Assembly: GCA_013314735.1 (NCBI GenBank)
Contig: JABUFD010000009.1
Location: 1-64,000, forward strand
Direction of reading: 5' to 3'
Origin: Anaerolineae bacterium
GTDB lineage: Bacteria > Chloroflexota > Anaerolineae > Anaerolineales > Anaerolineaceae
DNA: 64,000 nt
Made by a program: the position numbers and the translations under genes. Numbering within the stretch: the stretch's first letter is position 1; every line of letters starts with the position of its first letter. Shown here piece after piece: positions 38,399 to 47,610 of the stretch. The notes beneath the pieces are model-generated. The model worked only from the letters and a program-made list of their open reading frames with translations. It did no database searches and was not told the DNA's origin.

Positions 38399-39361
38399 AT
38401 GGATATTAATGTCAAACAAGTACGTAAAAACGCCTTCCGCGTGACCAAAACCCGCGGCATCACGGCTTCCCGCATCCGCATCCCCGGCGGACACCTCGAT
38501 GCCGACCTGCTGCCGGTGATCCAGCGTATTGCACAGGAATACGGCGATGGCTCGATCCACCTGACCGTGCGCCAGGGGGTTGAAATTCCCGGCATCCGCT
38601 ACGAAGATATGCCGCAGGTCAACCAGCTGCTGCAGCCACTGATCGACCGGATGGGGATCAACCAGGAGGAACCAGGCACGGGTTACAGTTCGGCCGGCAC
38701 GCGCAATATTTCCGCCTGCATCGGGAACCGGGTGTGCCCCTACGGCTGTTACGATACCACCGCCTTCGCCCAGCGGATTGAGAAAGCGATTTTCCCCCAC
38801 GACCTGCACTTCAAAATCGCTCTCACCGGCTGCCCGAACGATTGCGCCAAGGTGCGCCTGCACGATTTTGGCATCATCGGCATGACCCTGCCGCAGTATG
38901 AGAAAGACCGCTGCGTGGACTGCCGCGCCTGTGTCAAAGCTTGCGCCAAAAAATCGGTGGACGCATTGAGGACTGTCAACTACAAGGTAGAGCGCAACCA
39001 TGAAAAATGCATCGGCTGCGGCGAGTGCGTGATCAACTGCCCCACCCGCGCCTGGACCCGCTCGCAGGAGCAGTACTACCGGCTGGTGCTGTTTGGCCGT
39101 ACCGGCAAGCGCAACCCGCGTCTGGCGGTGGACTTCATCAAGTGGGTCGATGAGGAAAGCATCCTCAAGATCATCAAAAATACCTACGCTTACGTCCAGG
39201 CCCACATTGACCCGAATGCCCCCGGCGGCAAGGAACACATCGGCTACATTGTTGACCGCACCGGCGTGCAGGAATACCTGAAATGGGCGCTGCAGGACGT
39301 GAACCTGCCGGATTGCGCCGAGGTCAGTTCACCGTTGTATTGGAGCGGCCTGCATTACTGA
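38399..39361 (+). CDS. asrC: Anaerobic sulfite reductase subunit C (siroheme)
   Basis: A 320-residue sulfite/nitrite reductase-like protein. The siroheme-4Fe4S ligands are in CIGNRVCPYGC (about residue 107) and TGCPNDC (about 143). Two ferredoxin clusters follow, CVDCRACVKAC (about 172) and CIGCGECVINC (about 204). With AsrAB it reduces sulfite to sulfide with NADH. It is the last gene of the group and begins 18 bases after asrB. No dsr or aps genes are in the window, so detoxifying or energy-linked sulfite use rather than full sulfate reduction is indicated. Confidence 0.93.
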   Translation: MDINVKQVRKNAFRVTKTRGITASRIRIPGGHLDADLLPVIQRIAQEYGDGSIHLTVRQGVEIPGIRYEDMPQVNQLLQPLIDRMGINQEEPGTGYSSAGTRNISACIGNRVCPYGCYDTTAFAQRIEKAIFPHDLHFKIALTGCPNDCAKVRLHDFGIIGMTLPQYEKDRCVDCRACVKACAKKSVDALRTVNYKVERNHEKCIGCGECVINCPTRAWTRSQEQYYRLVLFGRTGKRNPRLAVDFIKWVDEESILKIIKNTYAYVQAHIDPNAPGGKEHIGYIVDRTGVQEYLKWALQDVNLPDCAEVSSPLYWSGLHY

Positions 39362-39381
39362 CCAAACCCGCCGGAAACAGT

Positions 39382-39405
39382 TAACCACGGATTACACGGA
39401 TTTTC
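39382..39405. repeat. Half copy of the dispersed hairpin repeat
   Basis: AACCACGGATTACACGGAT after asrC matches the left half of the repeats at 27-32 kb. The right half is absent. Confidence 0.6.
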
Positions 39406-39415
39406 ATAGATAGTA

Positions 39416-39452
39416 AGAAAAAAAATCCCCCGGAGCGAAACCCCGGGGGATT
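39416..39452 (-). terminator. Intrinsic terminator of the alpha-mannosidase gene
   Basis: On the minus strand a 10-bp stem (39452-39443 with 39433-39424, AATCCCCCGG/CCGGGGGATT) is followed by a run of T including TTTTTTTT. It is a strong rho-independent terminator for the mannosidase gene and may also serve as a barrier for asr readthrough. Confidence 0.85.
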
Positions 39453-39465
39453 GGGTGCAAACTGG

Positions 39466-42400
39466 TTAGAGGCTCAGCACCACGGTCTTGATCTCGAACG
39501 GGCGGAAGTGCAGCTGCAGGCTGCCATCCGCCACGGCAAGGTCTTTCCGCGGCTGTTCGAGCATGTCGGTTTCGGCGGCGGATTTCACCGCCAGGCTGGT
39601 GGTCAGCGTGCAGTCCGTGGCCATGTGCAGCGCCTCGTACAGGCGCAGGGTGATCTGCTTTCCGCCCGCTTCCGCCGGTTTGACCGCCTCGATGATGATG
39701 TTGTCCGCGTCCAGGCGGAAGAGCGAACCGCTCCCGCCCATCCCGGGCGCCACCAGCGCCGGCACGTTCAGGTCGTAGGCCGCCTGCACCACACCGCTTT
39801 CGGCCAGGCTGCCGTTGAAGGGGTAGAAGGCGTAGGTGAAGGTCTGCGTGCCCTTGTCCGCGAACATATCCGGCGCGAGGGGTGATTTCAGCAGGGTCAG
39901 GTTGATGCTATTGTCAACCACGTTCAGACCGTACTTGCAGTCATTCAGCACCGCCGCCCCGCGGTTGGCTTCCAGCAGCGCGGACCACTTGTGGTTGCTG
40001 ACCTCAAAGCGGTCGGCATCGTAGGGGCGTGAGGCATGGTTGGGGCGTGACAGGTAGCCGAACTGGATCTCGTGCAGGGCTTCGTTGGCATGGATGTTCA
40101 CCGGGAAAGCCACCTTGAGCAGCTTGTGGCTCTCGTGCCATTCCACCGTGGTTTCAAAATCCACCCGGCGGCTGCCGCGGCGCAGGCTGATGCGCTGGGT
40201 GAGGGTGGAAAGGTCGCTCAGCTTGCGCTCCAGGCGCAGCACCCCCACCAGCGGGCCGGCGGCTTCCAGCGAGAGGTTCGCTTCAGCGCACAGCGCAACC
40301 GGGTCATCCACGTACATCGGATCGATGTCCCACGCGTCAAACCACGAGGGCACGTCCTTGTACATTTTGAGCACGTTGGCGGGGCCGGCCAGCACTTCGC
40401 GGCCGCTGTCTTTGTCGAACACGCTCACCATCTCGCCCAGGTCATTGAAGCTGACCTTGAGGAACTCGTTCTCCAGCGTGTGCGCGTCAGCCTGCACGGC
40501 GCAATCGGGGCAGGGCGCGGCGGGTTCACCCTGTGGCAGGGCTGCCCAACCGCAGGCGGGAATTTCCACTTCCGCCAGGGTCTGTCCGCCGACTTGCTGG
40601 GTGGGCGCGCTGGTGTGCACGCCCTGCGGCACGGGCACCAGGGCGGTGCGCTGCCACGAAAGCGAGTTGAAGGCGGTGGCGCCATCGCTGCCGCCGCTGA
40701 GTACACCCGCGGCCTGCAGCGCCAATGCCTGGGCGTGTTTGATCACCGCAGCGTGGTCGCGCTCCACCTCTTCATACACGCGCTGGATCGAAGAGCCGGG
40801 CAGGGCATCGTGGAACTGGTGCAGCAGCACGGTCTTCCAATCGGCATCCAGCGTCTGCGGGCCGAAGTCAAAGCCCTGCAGGACATGCGCGGCGGAACCC
40901 CACAACTCGGCTTCGCGCAGGGCGAATTCGCTCTTGCGGTTGCCTTTCTTGGTTTTGGCCTGCGAGGTGTAGGTGCCGCGGTGGCACTGGAAGTACAGCT
41001 CGCCCACGTAGCGGTCCTTGACCACGGCGCGGGTGAGGAGGTCATCCAGGAAGTCCACCGGGCTGGCGTGCTTCAATTTGGGCAGGCCCTCAAAGTTCTC
41101 GGCGCGTTGGGCAAACTCGAGGTGCAGGCGGCTGGAACCGCCGCCGCCGTCGCCCCATCCAATCGGCAGCACCAGGGCGTCAATATCGTTGCGCTGGCGC
41201 CGGTTGTTCCAGTGGTCAAGCAGGTCGTTGGGCAGGGGGAAATGCCCGTAGTTGTTGTAAAGGTGCGCCACCACCTGCGAACCGTCGATGCCTTCCCAGA
41301 TGAAGTTATTGTAGGGGAAGGGATCGCCGCCATTATAAGCCCAGTAAATTTTGGCGGTCATAAAGCCATCGATCCCGCAGCCGGCCATGATCTGCGGCAT
41401 GGCGCCGGAGTAGCCGAACACGTCCGGCAGCCACATGATGCGGCTGTTGACCCCAAACTCGTCCTGCATGAAGCGCTTGCCGTGAATGAACTGGCGGATC
41501 AGGCTTTCGCCGCCGGTGATGTTGGTATCGGCCTCGACCCACATTCCGCCTTCCACGATCATCTGCCCACCCTTCACCGCTTCTTTGAAGCGCTCATAGA
41601 TTTCCGGGTAGCGCAGTTTGAGCATGTTCATCAGGTGCGGCTGCGATTGCAGGAAGCGGTAGCCGGGATATTCCTCCATCAGCGAGAGCTGGGTGCTGAC
41701 GGTGCGCGCCATCTTGCGCTCGGTTTCCGCCAGGTTCCACAGCCATTCCACATCGAGGTGGCCGTGGCCGAAGGTGTAGAACACCGGCGCGGTGGAGCCA
41801 TTGACGCACTCCATCACCGGCTTGAGCAGCGCCCGCCCGGCTTTGGCGCTTTCGAGCATTTCGGCTTCCGGCAGTTCCATGTCGGTCGCGTGCGAGGCAT
41901 CCATCAGGGCGCGGTCGATCTGCGCCACGCGCAGCGCGTTCTGGTCCATCGCGTCGCGCGCGTTGAGCAGCATGGTAAAATCGATCAGCAGTTGGAACAC
42001 GTCCTCGCGCCAGATGCCGAAGTTCAGGTGCGGCACAATCGTCTGGGTGGGGCCGGGTTCCGGTACGCTTTCGCGCCCGTACACCACCGGTCCACGGCCT
42101 TCATTGCGCATGCCATTGCCGCCGAAGCATTCGTAGAGGATCTCGAAGGTGTCGCCGGGTTTGGCGTTGTGGGTAAGGGTGATCTCCTTGTGCCCGAAAT
42201 CGAGCGCGCCGGCGGCTCGGCCGTTGACCCACACCACGCTTTCCGCGGGGTCGCCCCAGTTCCATTCCATCGGGTTAAAGACGTTATAGAGGGCGATCAC
42301 GATGCGCTGCCCCGCGGCTTCGGCGGGGAGGGTGATGGTGCTTTTAAACCAGCCGTATTCCCACTTGGCGCCCCACGGGGTGCCGGCGGGCATCGGTTTG

Positions 42401-42549
42401 AATTCCCGCTGCAGGGCCTGCTGCGGGGTGAGTTGTTCCATGGTGGTGAAACCGTCCAGCGCCACCGGACCCAGCGGTCGGTACACGCTCTGGGAGATCG
42501 CGCTCTGCCAGGTTTCCAGGCGGCGTTTCCAGCCTTCTGTCAGTGCCAT
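39466..42549 (-). CDS. GH38 alpha-mannosidase
   Basis: A 1027-residue cytoplasmic enzyme. An N-terminal beta-sandwich precedes the GH38 catalytic domain. Zinc ligands are in FGHGHLDVEWLW (about residue 260), the catalytic nucleophile Asp in WLPDVFGYSG (about 370), and a His in VAHLYNNYGHF. The middle three-helix bundle and C-terminal beta-sandwiches complete the layout. It removes alpha-linked mannose from oligosaccharides such as N-glycan or mannan fragments. AAGGAG stands before the ATG and a TATAAT box lies about 30 bases upstream. It is monocistronic and ends in a strong terminator. Confidence 0.93.
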   Translation of the reverse strand: MALTEGWKRRLETWQSAISQSVYRPLGPVALDGFTTMEQLTPQQALQREFKPMPAGTPWGAKWEYGWFKSTITLPAEAAGQRIVIALYNVFNPMEWNWGDPAESVVWVNGRAAGALDFGHKEITLTHNAKPGDTFEILYECFGGNGMRNEGRGPVVYGRESVPEPGPTQTIVPHLNFGIWREDVFQLLIDFTMLLNARDAMDQNALRVAQIDRALMDASHATDMELPEAEMLESAKAGRALLKPVMECVNGSTAPVFYTFGHGHLDVEWLWNLAETERKMARTVSTQLSLMEEYPGYRFLQSQPHLMNMLKLRYPEIYERFKEAVKGGQMIVEGGMWVEADTNITGGESLIRQFIHGKRFMQDEFGVNSRIMWLPDVFGYSGAMPQIMAGCGIDGFMTAKIYWAYNGGDPFPYNNFIWEGIDGSQVVAHLYNNYGHFPLPNDLLDHWNNRRQRNDIDALVLPIGWGDGGGGSSRLHLEFAQRAENFEGLPKLKHASPVDFLDDLLTRAVVKDRYVGELYFQCHRGTYTSQAKTKKGNRKSEFALREAELWGSAAHVLQGFDFGPQTLDADWKTVLLHQFHDALPGSSIQRVYEEVERDHAAVIKHAQALALQAAGVLSGGSDGATAFNSLSWQRTALVPVPQGVHTSAPTQQVGGQTLAEVEIPACGWAALPQGEPAAPCPDCAVQADAHTLENEFLKVSFNDLGEMVSVFDKDSGREVLAGPANVLKMYKDVPSWFDAWDIDPMYVDDPVALCAEANLSLEAAGPLVGVLRLERKLSDLSTLTQRISLRRGSRRVDFETTVEWHESHKLLKVAFPVNIHANEALHEIQFGYLSRPNHASRPYDADRFEVSNHKWSALLEANRGAAVLNDCKYGLNVVDNSINLTLLKSPLAPDMFADKGTQTFTYAFYPFNGSLAESGVVQAAYDLNVPALVAPGMGGSGSLFRLDADNIIIEAVKPAEAGGKQITLRLYEALHMATDCTLTTSLAVKSAAETDMLEQPRKDLAVADGSLQLHFRPFEIKTVVLSL

Positions 42550-42655
42550 TGTTATACTCCTTTTTCTGAATGGGTTTTTGGTGATTATAACACCGAACCC
42601 CGGCCGCTTTCCAACCGGCGAACGGCGCTCCGGTTACGTTCCAATCCACCATTTC

Positions 42656-43262
42656 ATACTTACCACCGCCATCCCATCCCGGAGGGAGGTTCAGAAGTTG
42701 AACATCAACCATTCCCAACGTTCATCACCGATGCCTGCCTTTGACGTTCCAAACCAACCTTATACACATACCACCGCCATCCCATCCCGGAGGGAGGCAG
42801 TCAGGTCACGAACACCAGCGGCGTCTGTCCCTCCCTCCGGGATGGAAGTTCAGGAGTGTACCTTCAACCATTCCCAACGTTCATCACCAATGCCTGCCTT
42901 TGATGTACCGGCCAGCCATTTCACACTTACCTCCGCCATCCCATCCCGGAGGGAGGCAGTCAGGTCACGAACACCAGCGGCGCATGTCCCTCCCTCCGGG
43001 ATGGAAGTTCAGGCGTGTACCTTCAACCATTCCCAACGTTCATCACCAATGCCTGCCTTTGATGTACCGGCCAGCCATTTCACACTTACCTCCGCCATCC
43101 CATCCCGGAGGGAGGCAGTCAGGTCACGAATACCTGCGGCGCAAGTCCCTCCCTCCGGGATGGAAGTTCAGGCGTGTACCTTCAACCATTCCCAACGTTC
43201 ATCACTGATGCCTGCCTTTGGCGTTCCAAACCACCATTTCACACTTACATCCGCCATCCCAT
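42656..43262. repeat. Tandem array, 159-bp unit with an internal hairpin
   Basis: The same block recurs at a spacing of 159 bp (42776, 42935, 43094, 43253), with a 108-bp first copy at 42668. Three full units contain a perfect 15-bp inverted repeat, CCATCCCGGAGGGAG and its complement, at 42782-42845, 42941-43004 and 43100-43163. Units are nearly identical, so there are no CRISPR-like spacers. The array lies between the mannosidase promoter and the metzincin gene (gap 42550-43477). The frame stays open only because 159 is a multiple of 3, and I see no other support for coding. Confidence 0.88.
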
Positions 43263-43384
43263 CCCCAACGTCAACCACCGCGGCCAATCAGTTCAAACTC
43301 ACTCCCGCACACCTTCCTTCCTTTTAATAATCATTCCCGCTTTGCAGTTTTGCAAGGCGGCGCTGCGGCAGCGCGCGGGAATGC

Positions 43385-43390
43385 TATAAT
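43385..43390 (+). promoter_or_regulatory. -10 box TATAAT of the metzincin gene
   Basis: TATAAT lies 87 bases before the ATG at 43478. No clear -35 box is present. The leader contains the GGGAGG ribosome site near its end. Confidence 0.45.
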
Positions 43391-43477
43391 CGAAGCACCA
43401 TCCAGAATCCTTTGCGCCCGAATATTCCACCTGTGTCCCCGCACCCGCGGCGGGGCCAACCCCACCCGGGAGGTTCC

Positions 43478-45796
43478 ATGTCCTTCAAGCGTTTTGTTTC
43501 CCGCCTGTTCGATCCACTGGCCATCTTGCTGCTGCTGGCGCTCCTGCTGGCCGCCCTGCCCACCGCCGCGGCCGCCGCGCAATCGGGCAGCAGCCTCAGC
43601 GGCGTGCTGACCATCGTCTACGGCGACAGCCCCGAGGGCGGCGCACGCACGCTGTACTTTCTCACCATCCCCGATGGCACCCAGGCGCTGCTCCAGTTTG
43701 ACCCCGCCCGTACCGACTACGGCGCCTTGCGCACCCTGGCGGGCAGCGAGGTGGCGCTGCAAGGCACCTTCCTCGAAAGCGCGCAAAGTGATCCCGCCGG
43801 CCTGCCGTTGTTCGCGGTCAGCACCTTTGCCGCCGCCGCGCCCGACGCCCCGAACGAGCTCGATGCGCCCGCCCTGGCCGGCTCCTACCCGTTCATCTCA
43901 CTGATGTGCAAGTTCGCCGACATCAGCAGCGAACCGCAGCCGCTGTCGTATTTCACCGGGCAGTACGCCAACACCTACCCCGGGCTGGATGCCTACTGGC
44001 GCGAAGCCTCCTATAACCAGTTCAACATCGCCGGATCCACCGCCGCCGGCTGGAAAACCCTGCCCAATCCCCGCTCGTATTACCTCGATGCCAACGGCAA
44101 CCTGCTGCACACCTTGCTGGCGCAGGAATGCACCGCCCTGTTCGACGCCCAGATCAATTTCAGCGGCTACACCGGCATCAACCTGATGTTCAACGGCCAG
44201 CTCGATGCTGGCAACCATGCCTGGGGCGGCAGCGCCTGGGTGTGCCTCGACGGCAAATGCTCCTGGCGCATGACCTGGGAACCACCGTGGGGATGGGGCA
44301 GCAACGGCGTGATGGCACACGAAATGGGCCATTCCTTTGGCCTGCCGCATTCCACCGGGCATTACGTGGTGTATAAAAATCAATGGGATGTGATGAGCGA
44401 TACCTGGAGCAACTGCACCCGCCTCACCGCCGCGCCCTACGGCTGCCAGGGGCAGCATACCATCGCCCACCACAAGGACCTGATGGGGGTGCTGGGCACG
44501 GCGCGCAAAGCCGAGGTGCCGGATGGCACCAGTGCCACCATCACCATCGAACGCCTCACCAACCCCGCCACCAGCCATGTGCAGTACGTGAAAGTACCCA
44601 TCGGCGGCTCCTCCTCCTTCTTCTACACCATCGAAGTGCGCCAGAACAACACCGCTTCCGGCAATGACCAGAAACTCCCCGGCTCCGCCGTGATCCTGCA
44701 CGAGGTGCTCACCACCCGCGGCGATGATGCCGACGTGATTGATATTGACGCCACCGCCAGCACCGGCGATGCCGGGGCACAGTGGGTGGTGGGAGAAACC
44801 TTCACCGATACCGCCAACAACATCAGCATCAGTGTCCTCAGCGCGGGGGATTCCACCTACACTGTGCGCGTGCGCAACAACGCCCCGCTGGTGCCGCCCG
44901 CCCCGCAGTTGGATGCGCCCACCGATGCCAGCGTACTCACCACCGAGCCGCAATTCACCTGGCAGGCAGCGGAGGGCGCTGACAGCTACCAGGTGGCATT
45001 GATCGACCACGTCAGCGGCAGCAGCCAGTGGCAGCAGACCATCTCCGCCGCCAGCGCGTGCAGCGGCACAGCCTGTGCCTACACCCACGCCAGCACCATC
45101 GCCGACGGGCATTACCGCTGGCAGGTGCGCGGCAGCACCGACGGCGCCTACGGCGATTGGAGCGAAGCCTTCACCTTCAAAAAGGCGCAGCCCATCCCCC
45201 AGGCCGAGTTGCGTTCGCCCGGGGTGGATGCCGTCGTCTACGGCGGACGCCCCACCCTGAAATGGTACCCCGTCAGCAGCGCCACCACCTACGATGTGGA
45301 ACTGTACGGGCTGTCCGATGAATTACTCGGCACATGGACCAAAGGCACTGGCGCCTGCGCAACCTACTGCGAACACCGCATCCCGTTTGACCTGGAAAGC
45401 GCCTACGGTGACTACGAATGGCGTGTGCGCGCCCGCAACACCGATCTCCCGCTGTCGGGCGAATGGTCCGCCCTGCGCACCTTCAGCTACACCCAGCTGG
45501 CACGCACCTGGCAGATCAGCCCGGCGGATGGCTACAGCACCAGCGATACCAGCCCGACCTTGCAGTGGGCTGATATGGAAGGCGCCACCATGTACCTGGT
45601 GAACTTCCGCCTGCCGGACGACACCTTTGTTGCCAATATGCTGGTGAGTGATGCCACGTACTGCGACGGCAGTACCTGCACCTGGAATGTCGATCCCGCC
45701 CTGGCAACAGGCGAGTACAAATGGCACGTCCGCGCCAAGAACGGCCGTAACTTTGGCCGCTGGACCGCCTATCGGACGATTAACATTACAGACTAA
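43478..45796 (+). CDS. Secreted metzincin-type metalloprotease with three C-terminal beta-sandwich repeats
   Basis: A 772-residue exported protein. A signal peptide (about residues 1-34) ends in an Ala-rich stretch. The protease domain holds HEMGHSFGLPH (about residues 280-290), the HExxHxxGxxH zinc site of metzincins, followed by the Met-turn WDVMSDTW about 12 residues on. From about residue 472 to the end there are three related domains of roughly 95 residues, each with a P-x-F/L-x-W...A-x-x-Y-x-V core, resembling fibronectin-III. It should act outside the cell on proteins. GGGAGG precedes the ATG at 43478. The protease family (M6/M11/M12-like) is not settled by eye. Confidence 0.8.
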   Translation: MSFKRFVSRLFDPLAILLLLALLLAALPTAAAAAQSGSSLSGVLTIVYGDSPEGGARTLYFLTIPDGTQALLQFDPARTDYGALRTLAGSEVALQGTFLESAQSDPAGLPLFAVSTFAAAAPDAPNELDAPALAGSYPFISLMCKFADISSEPQPLSYFTGQYANTYPGLDAYWREASYNQFNIAGSTAAGWKTLPNPRSYYLDANGNLLHTLLAQECTALFDAQINFSGYTGINLMFNGQLDAGNHAWGGSAWVCLDGKCSWRMTWEPPWGWGSNGVMAHEMGHSFGLPHSTGHYVVYKNQWDVMSDTWSNCTRLTAAPYGCQGQHTIAHHKDLMGVLGTARKAEVPDGTSATITIERLTNPATSHVQYVKVPIGGSSSFFYTIEVRQNNTASGNDQKLPGSAVILHEVLTTRGDDADVIDIDATASTGDAGAQWVVGETFTDTANNISISVLSAGDSTYTVRVRNNAPLVPPAPQLDAPTDASVLTTEPQFTWQAAEGADSYQVALIDHVSGSSQWQQTISAASACSGTACAYTHASTIADGHYRWQVRGSTDGAYGDWSEAFTFKKAQPIPQAELRSPGVDAVVYGGRPTLKWYPVSSATTYDVELYGLSDELLGTWTKGTGACATYCEHRIPFDLESAYGDYEWRVRARNTDLPLSGEWSALRTFSYTQLARTWQISPADGYSTSDTSPTLQWADMEGATMYLVNFRLPDDTFVANMLVSDATYCDGSTCTWNVDPALATGEYKWHVRAKNGRNFGRWTAYRTINITD

Positions 45797-46115
45797 GCCT
45801 TTTGTCTGGAGAATCTGCCCCAGGCAGATTCTCCCCCTTGACCGGCTGTGCCGGTCATTCGGGGCAAAGCCCCACATTCGACGGCGTATCGGCCGTTGAT
45901 AATCATCGAATAACCCGTTTTCTCGGGGGCTGTCCCAAAAGTCAGCTGGAAAACCATCGAACCGCCAGAACTGGCGGTTCGATTCCTATATTCGTCCCAG
46001 GTGTAGCGGCGCGGCTCAGCCGCGCTGGATTTTTGGAACAACCTCGGGTTTCGAGATACCTACTTCGCCACCGTCAAGGCAGCGACCTTCCAGGGTGAAC
46101 CATTGGCCCGGGTGA
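45797..46115. other. Gap between convergent genes holding several hairpins
   Basis: No gene is visible. There is a 12-bp stem with a 3-base loop directly after the metzincin stop (45808-45834), small stems at 45839-45855 and 45860-45872, a 12-bp stem with a GAAC loop (45956-45983), and a GC-rich stem 46009-46025 (GCGCGGC-TCA-GCCGCGC) followed by TTTTT (46030-46034). The last resembles a sequence at about 55568-55585, so it may be a dispersed element. Confidence 0.55.
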
Positions 46116-47411
46116 TCAAACGCGTTCAGACTGCGTTTTCCCGGCCGCCCCGGCCTGGCGCGCCATGTGGCGCGATAGCCAGAGCAGGCACAGGAAGGCA
46201 GCCAGCGGGAACAGCGCGCCGGAAAGGATCCCCGCCCGCAGGCCGATCTGCTCCGCGGTCAAACCGGCAAAGCGTTCCCACCCGGCCAGCGCGGGCAGGC
46301 GGGTGATGTGGTCGGTCACCACGCTCACCAGCAACGGGCCAACCGATGCCCCGATATCGCCCCCCGCCGCCAGGATCGCGAACAGCCAGGCCCCGGCCAG
46401 CGGGTATTGCACCGCCGCGATCACCAGCGTGCCGGGCCACAGCAGGCTGACGGCAAAACCGCACAGCGCGCACGCCGCCAGGCTCAGCACCGGGTGGACA
46501 GCCAGCGCCACCACCAGGTAACACACCACCGCCAGCAGCGCGCCCAGCAGCATCACACGCTCCACCCGCACCCGCTTGCCCGCCATCCCGTACAGCAGCC
46601 GCCCCACCCCCAGCATCCCCGCGAACAGGCTGAACCCGGCCACGTCCCCCACCACCTTGGGCAGCTGGATCGCCTTTTCCATGAAGGCGGATGCCCACTG
46701 GCTGATGGAAAGCTCCGCCGCCCCGCCGGCAAAGATCGCCAGGAACGCCACCAGGAAAAAGGGTTTCGTGATCAGCATCCGCATCCCCTGGCGGTGTTCT
46801 TCGGGCACGGTTGGTGCCAGGGGCACGCGCAGGAACAGGAAAAAGTTAAAGATCGCCGGGGCGGTCCACAGCAGCATCACCAGCGGCCAGGCGCTGCGTC
46901 CCAGCCAGAACAGCAGCAGCGTGGTCAGCAGGATCACGGCCATCTGCCCCCAGGCATAAAAGGAATGCAGCAGCGCCATGGCAGAGGCCTTTTCATCGCC
47001 GGGAATCGCATTCACGATCGGGCTGAGCAGCAGCTCGAGCAGCCCGCCCGACCCGGCAAACACCACGGTCCCCAGGATGAAGCCGATGTAGGGATTGGCA
47101 GGGAACAGCACCGGGCTGGCAGCGAACAGCGCGAACCCCGCCACGGTGAGGGCATGCGCCGCCACCACGAACGGGCGGAAGCCGTATTTGTCCACCATCC
47201 CGCTGAAGGCGATATCGCACACCACCTGGGTGATGAAGTTGATGAACACCAGCAGCCCCAGCTGCTCATAGCGCAAACCGTACGCCTCGCGCAGCGGGAT
47301 GAACAGGATCGGCGTCAGGTTCACCACCACCGCCTGCACCAGGAACCCGATGTAACAGGCATGGATCGTGGATCGGTACGAAATCGGTTTGACTGCGGCA
47401 AGTGCGGCCAT
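46116..47411 (-). CDS. Major facilitator superfamily transporter
   Basis: A 431-residue membrane protein with about 12 hydrophobic helices in two halves. The loop between helices 2 and 3 is SGMVDKYGFRPFVV, a GxxxDRxGRR-like MFS motif, and its repeat in the second half is LYGMAGKRVRVERVM. The layout, with GEKASAMALLHSFYAWG in the middle, resembles sugar carriers of the FucP/LacY-related group. The start at 47411 follows GGAGG. The open frame upstream is not protein-like. It is divergent from the GH13 amylase gene, so carriage of a glucan-derived sugar is plausible but unproven. Confidence 0.8.
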   Translation of the reverse strand: MAALAAVKPISYRSTIHACYIGFLVQAVVVNLTPILFIPLREAYGLRYEQLGLLVFINFITQVVCDIAFSGMVDKYGFRPFVVAAHALTVAGFALFAASPVLFPANPYIGFILGTVVFAGSGGLLELLLSPIVNAIPGDEKASAMALLHSFYAWGQMAVILLTTLLLFWLGRSAWPLVMLLWTAPAIFNFFLFLRVPLAPTVPEEHRQGMRMLITKPFFLVAFLAIFAGGAAELSISQWASAFMEKAIQLPKVVGDVAGFSLFAGMLGVGRLLYGMAGKRVRVERVMLLGALLAVVCYLVVALAVHPVLSLAACALCGFAVSLLWPGTLVIAAVQYPLAGAWLFAILAAGGDIGASVGPLLVSVVTDHITRLPALAGWERFAGLTAEQIGLRAGILSGALFPLAAFLCLLWLSRHMARQAGAAGKTQSERV

Positions 47412-47528
47412 GGGGTCATCCTCCAGTGTGGGTGTGGTTGCCCACGATGATACCACGCCCGCCCGCGCGGCGGAAAAAGTGAAAATCCGCGGCCATCCGT
47501 GGCGGGGAAAACCCCTGCCGCCACTTTT

Positions 47529-47558
47529 TTGACCGCGCCCCTGCCTTTCCATTATAAT
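47529..47558 (+). promoter_or_regulatory. Promoter of the GH13 gene pair
   Basis: TTGACC (47529-47534), an 18-base spacer and TATAAT (47553-47558) give a start about 45 bases before the ATG at 47611. Confidence 0.7.
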
Positions 47559-47610
47559 CAGGGTAACCAGACTGTTCACCCATTCACCCATCCCATTGGA
47601 GGACAACCCG

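Noticed and set aside
42656-43262. Possible CRISPR array in the tandem repeats
   Set aside because: Units are nearly identical over the whole 159 bp, so there are no variable spacers.
42302-43327. A 341-codon open frame across the 159-bp repeats
   Set aside because: It overlaps the mannosidase gene on the other strand, and stays open only because the repeat length is a multiple of 3. It has no ribosome site or family features.
45956-45990. tRNA-like T-arm (GGTTCGATTCC)
   Set aside because: The bases pair with an upstream copy as a plain 12-bp hairpin. No acceptor stem, D-arm or anticodon arm can be formed around it.
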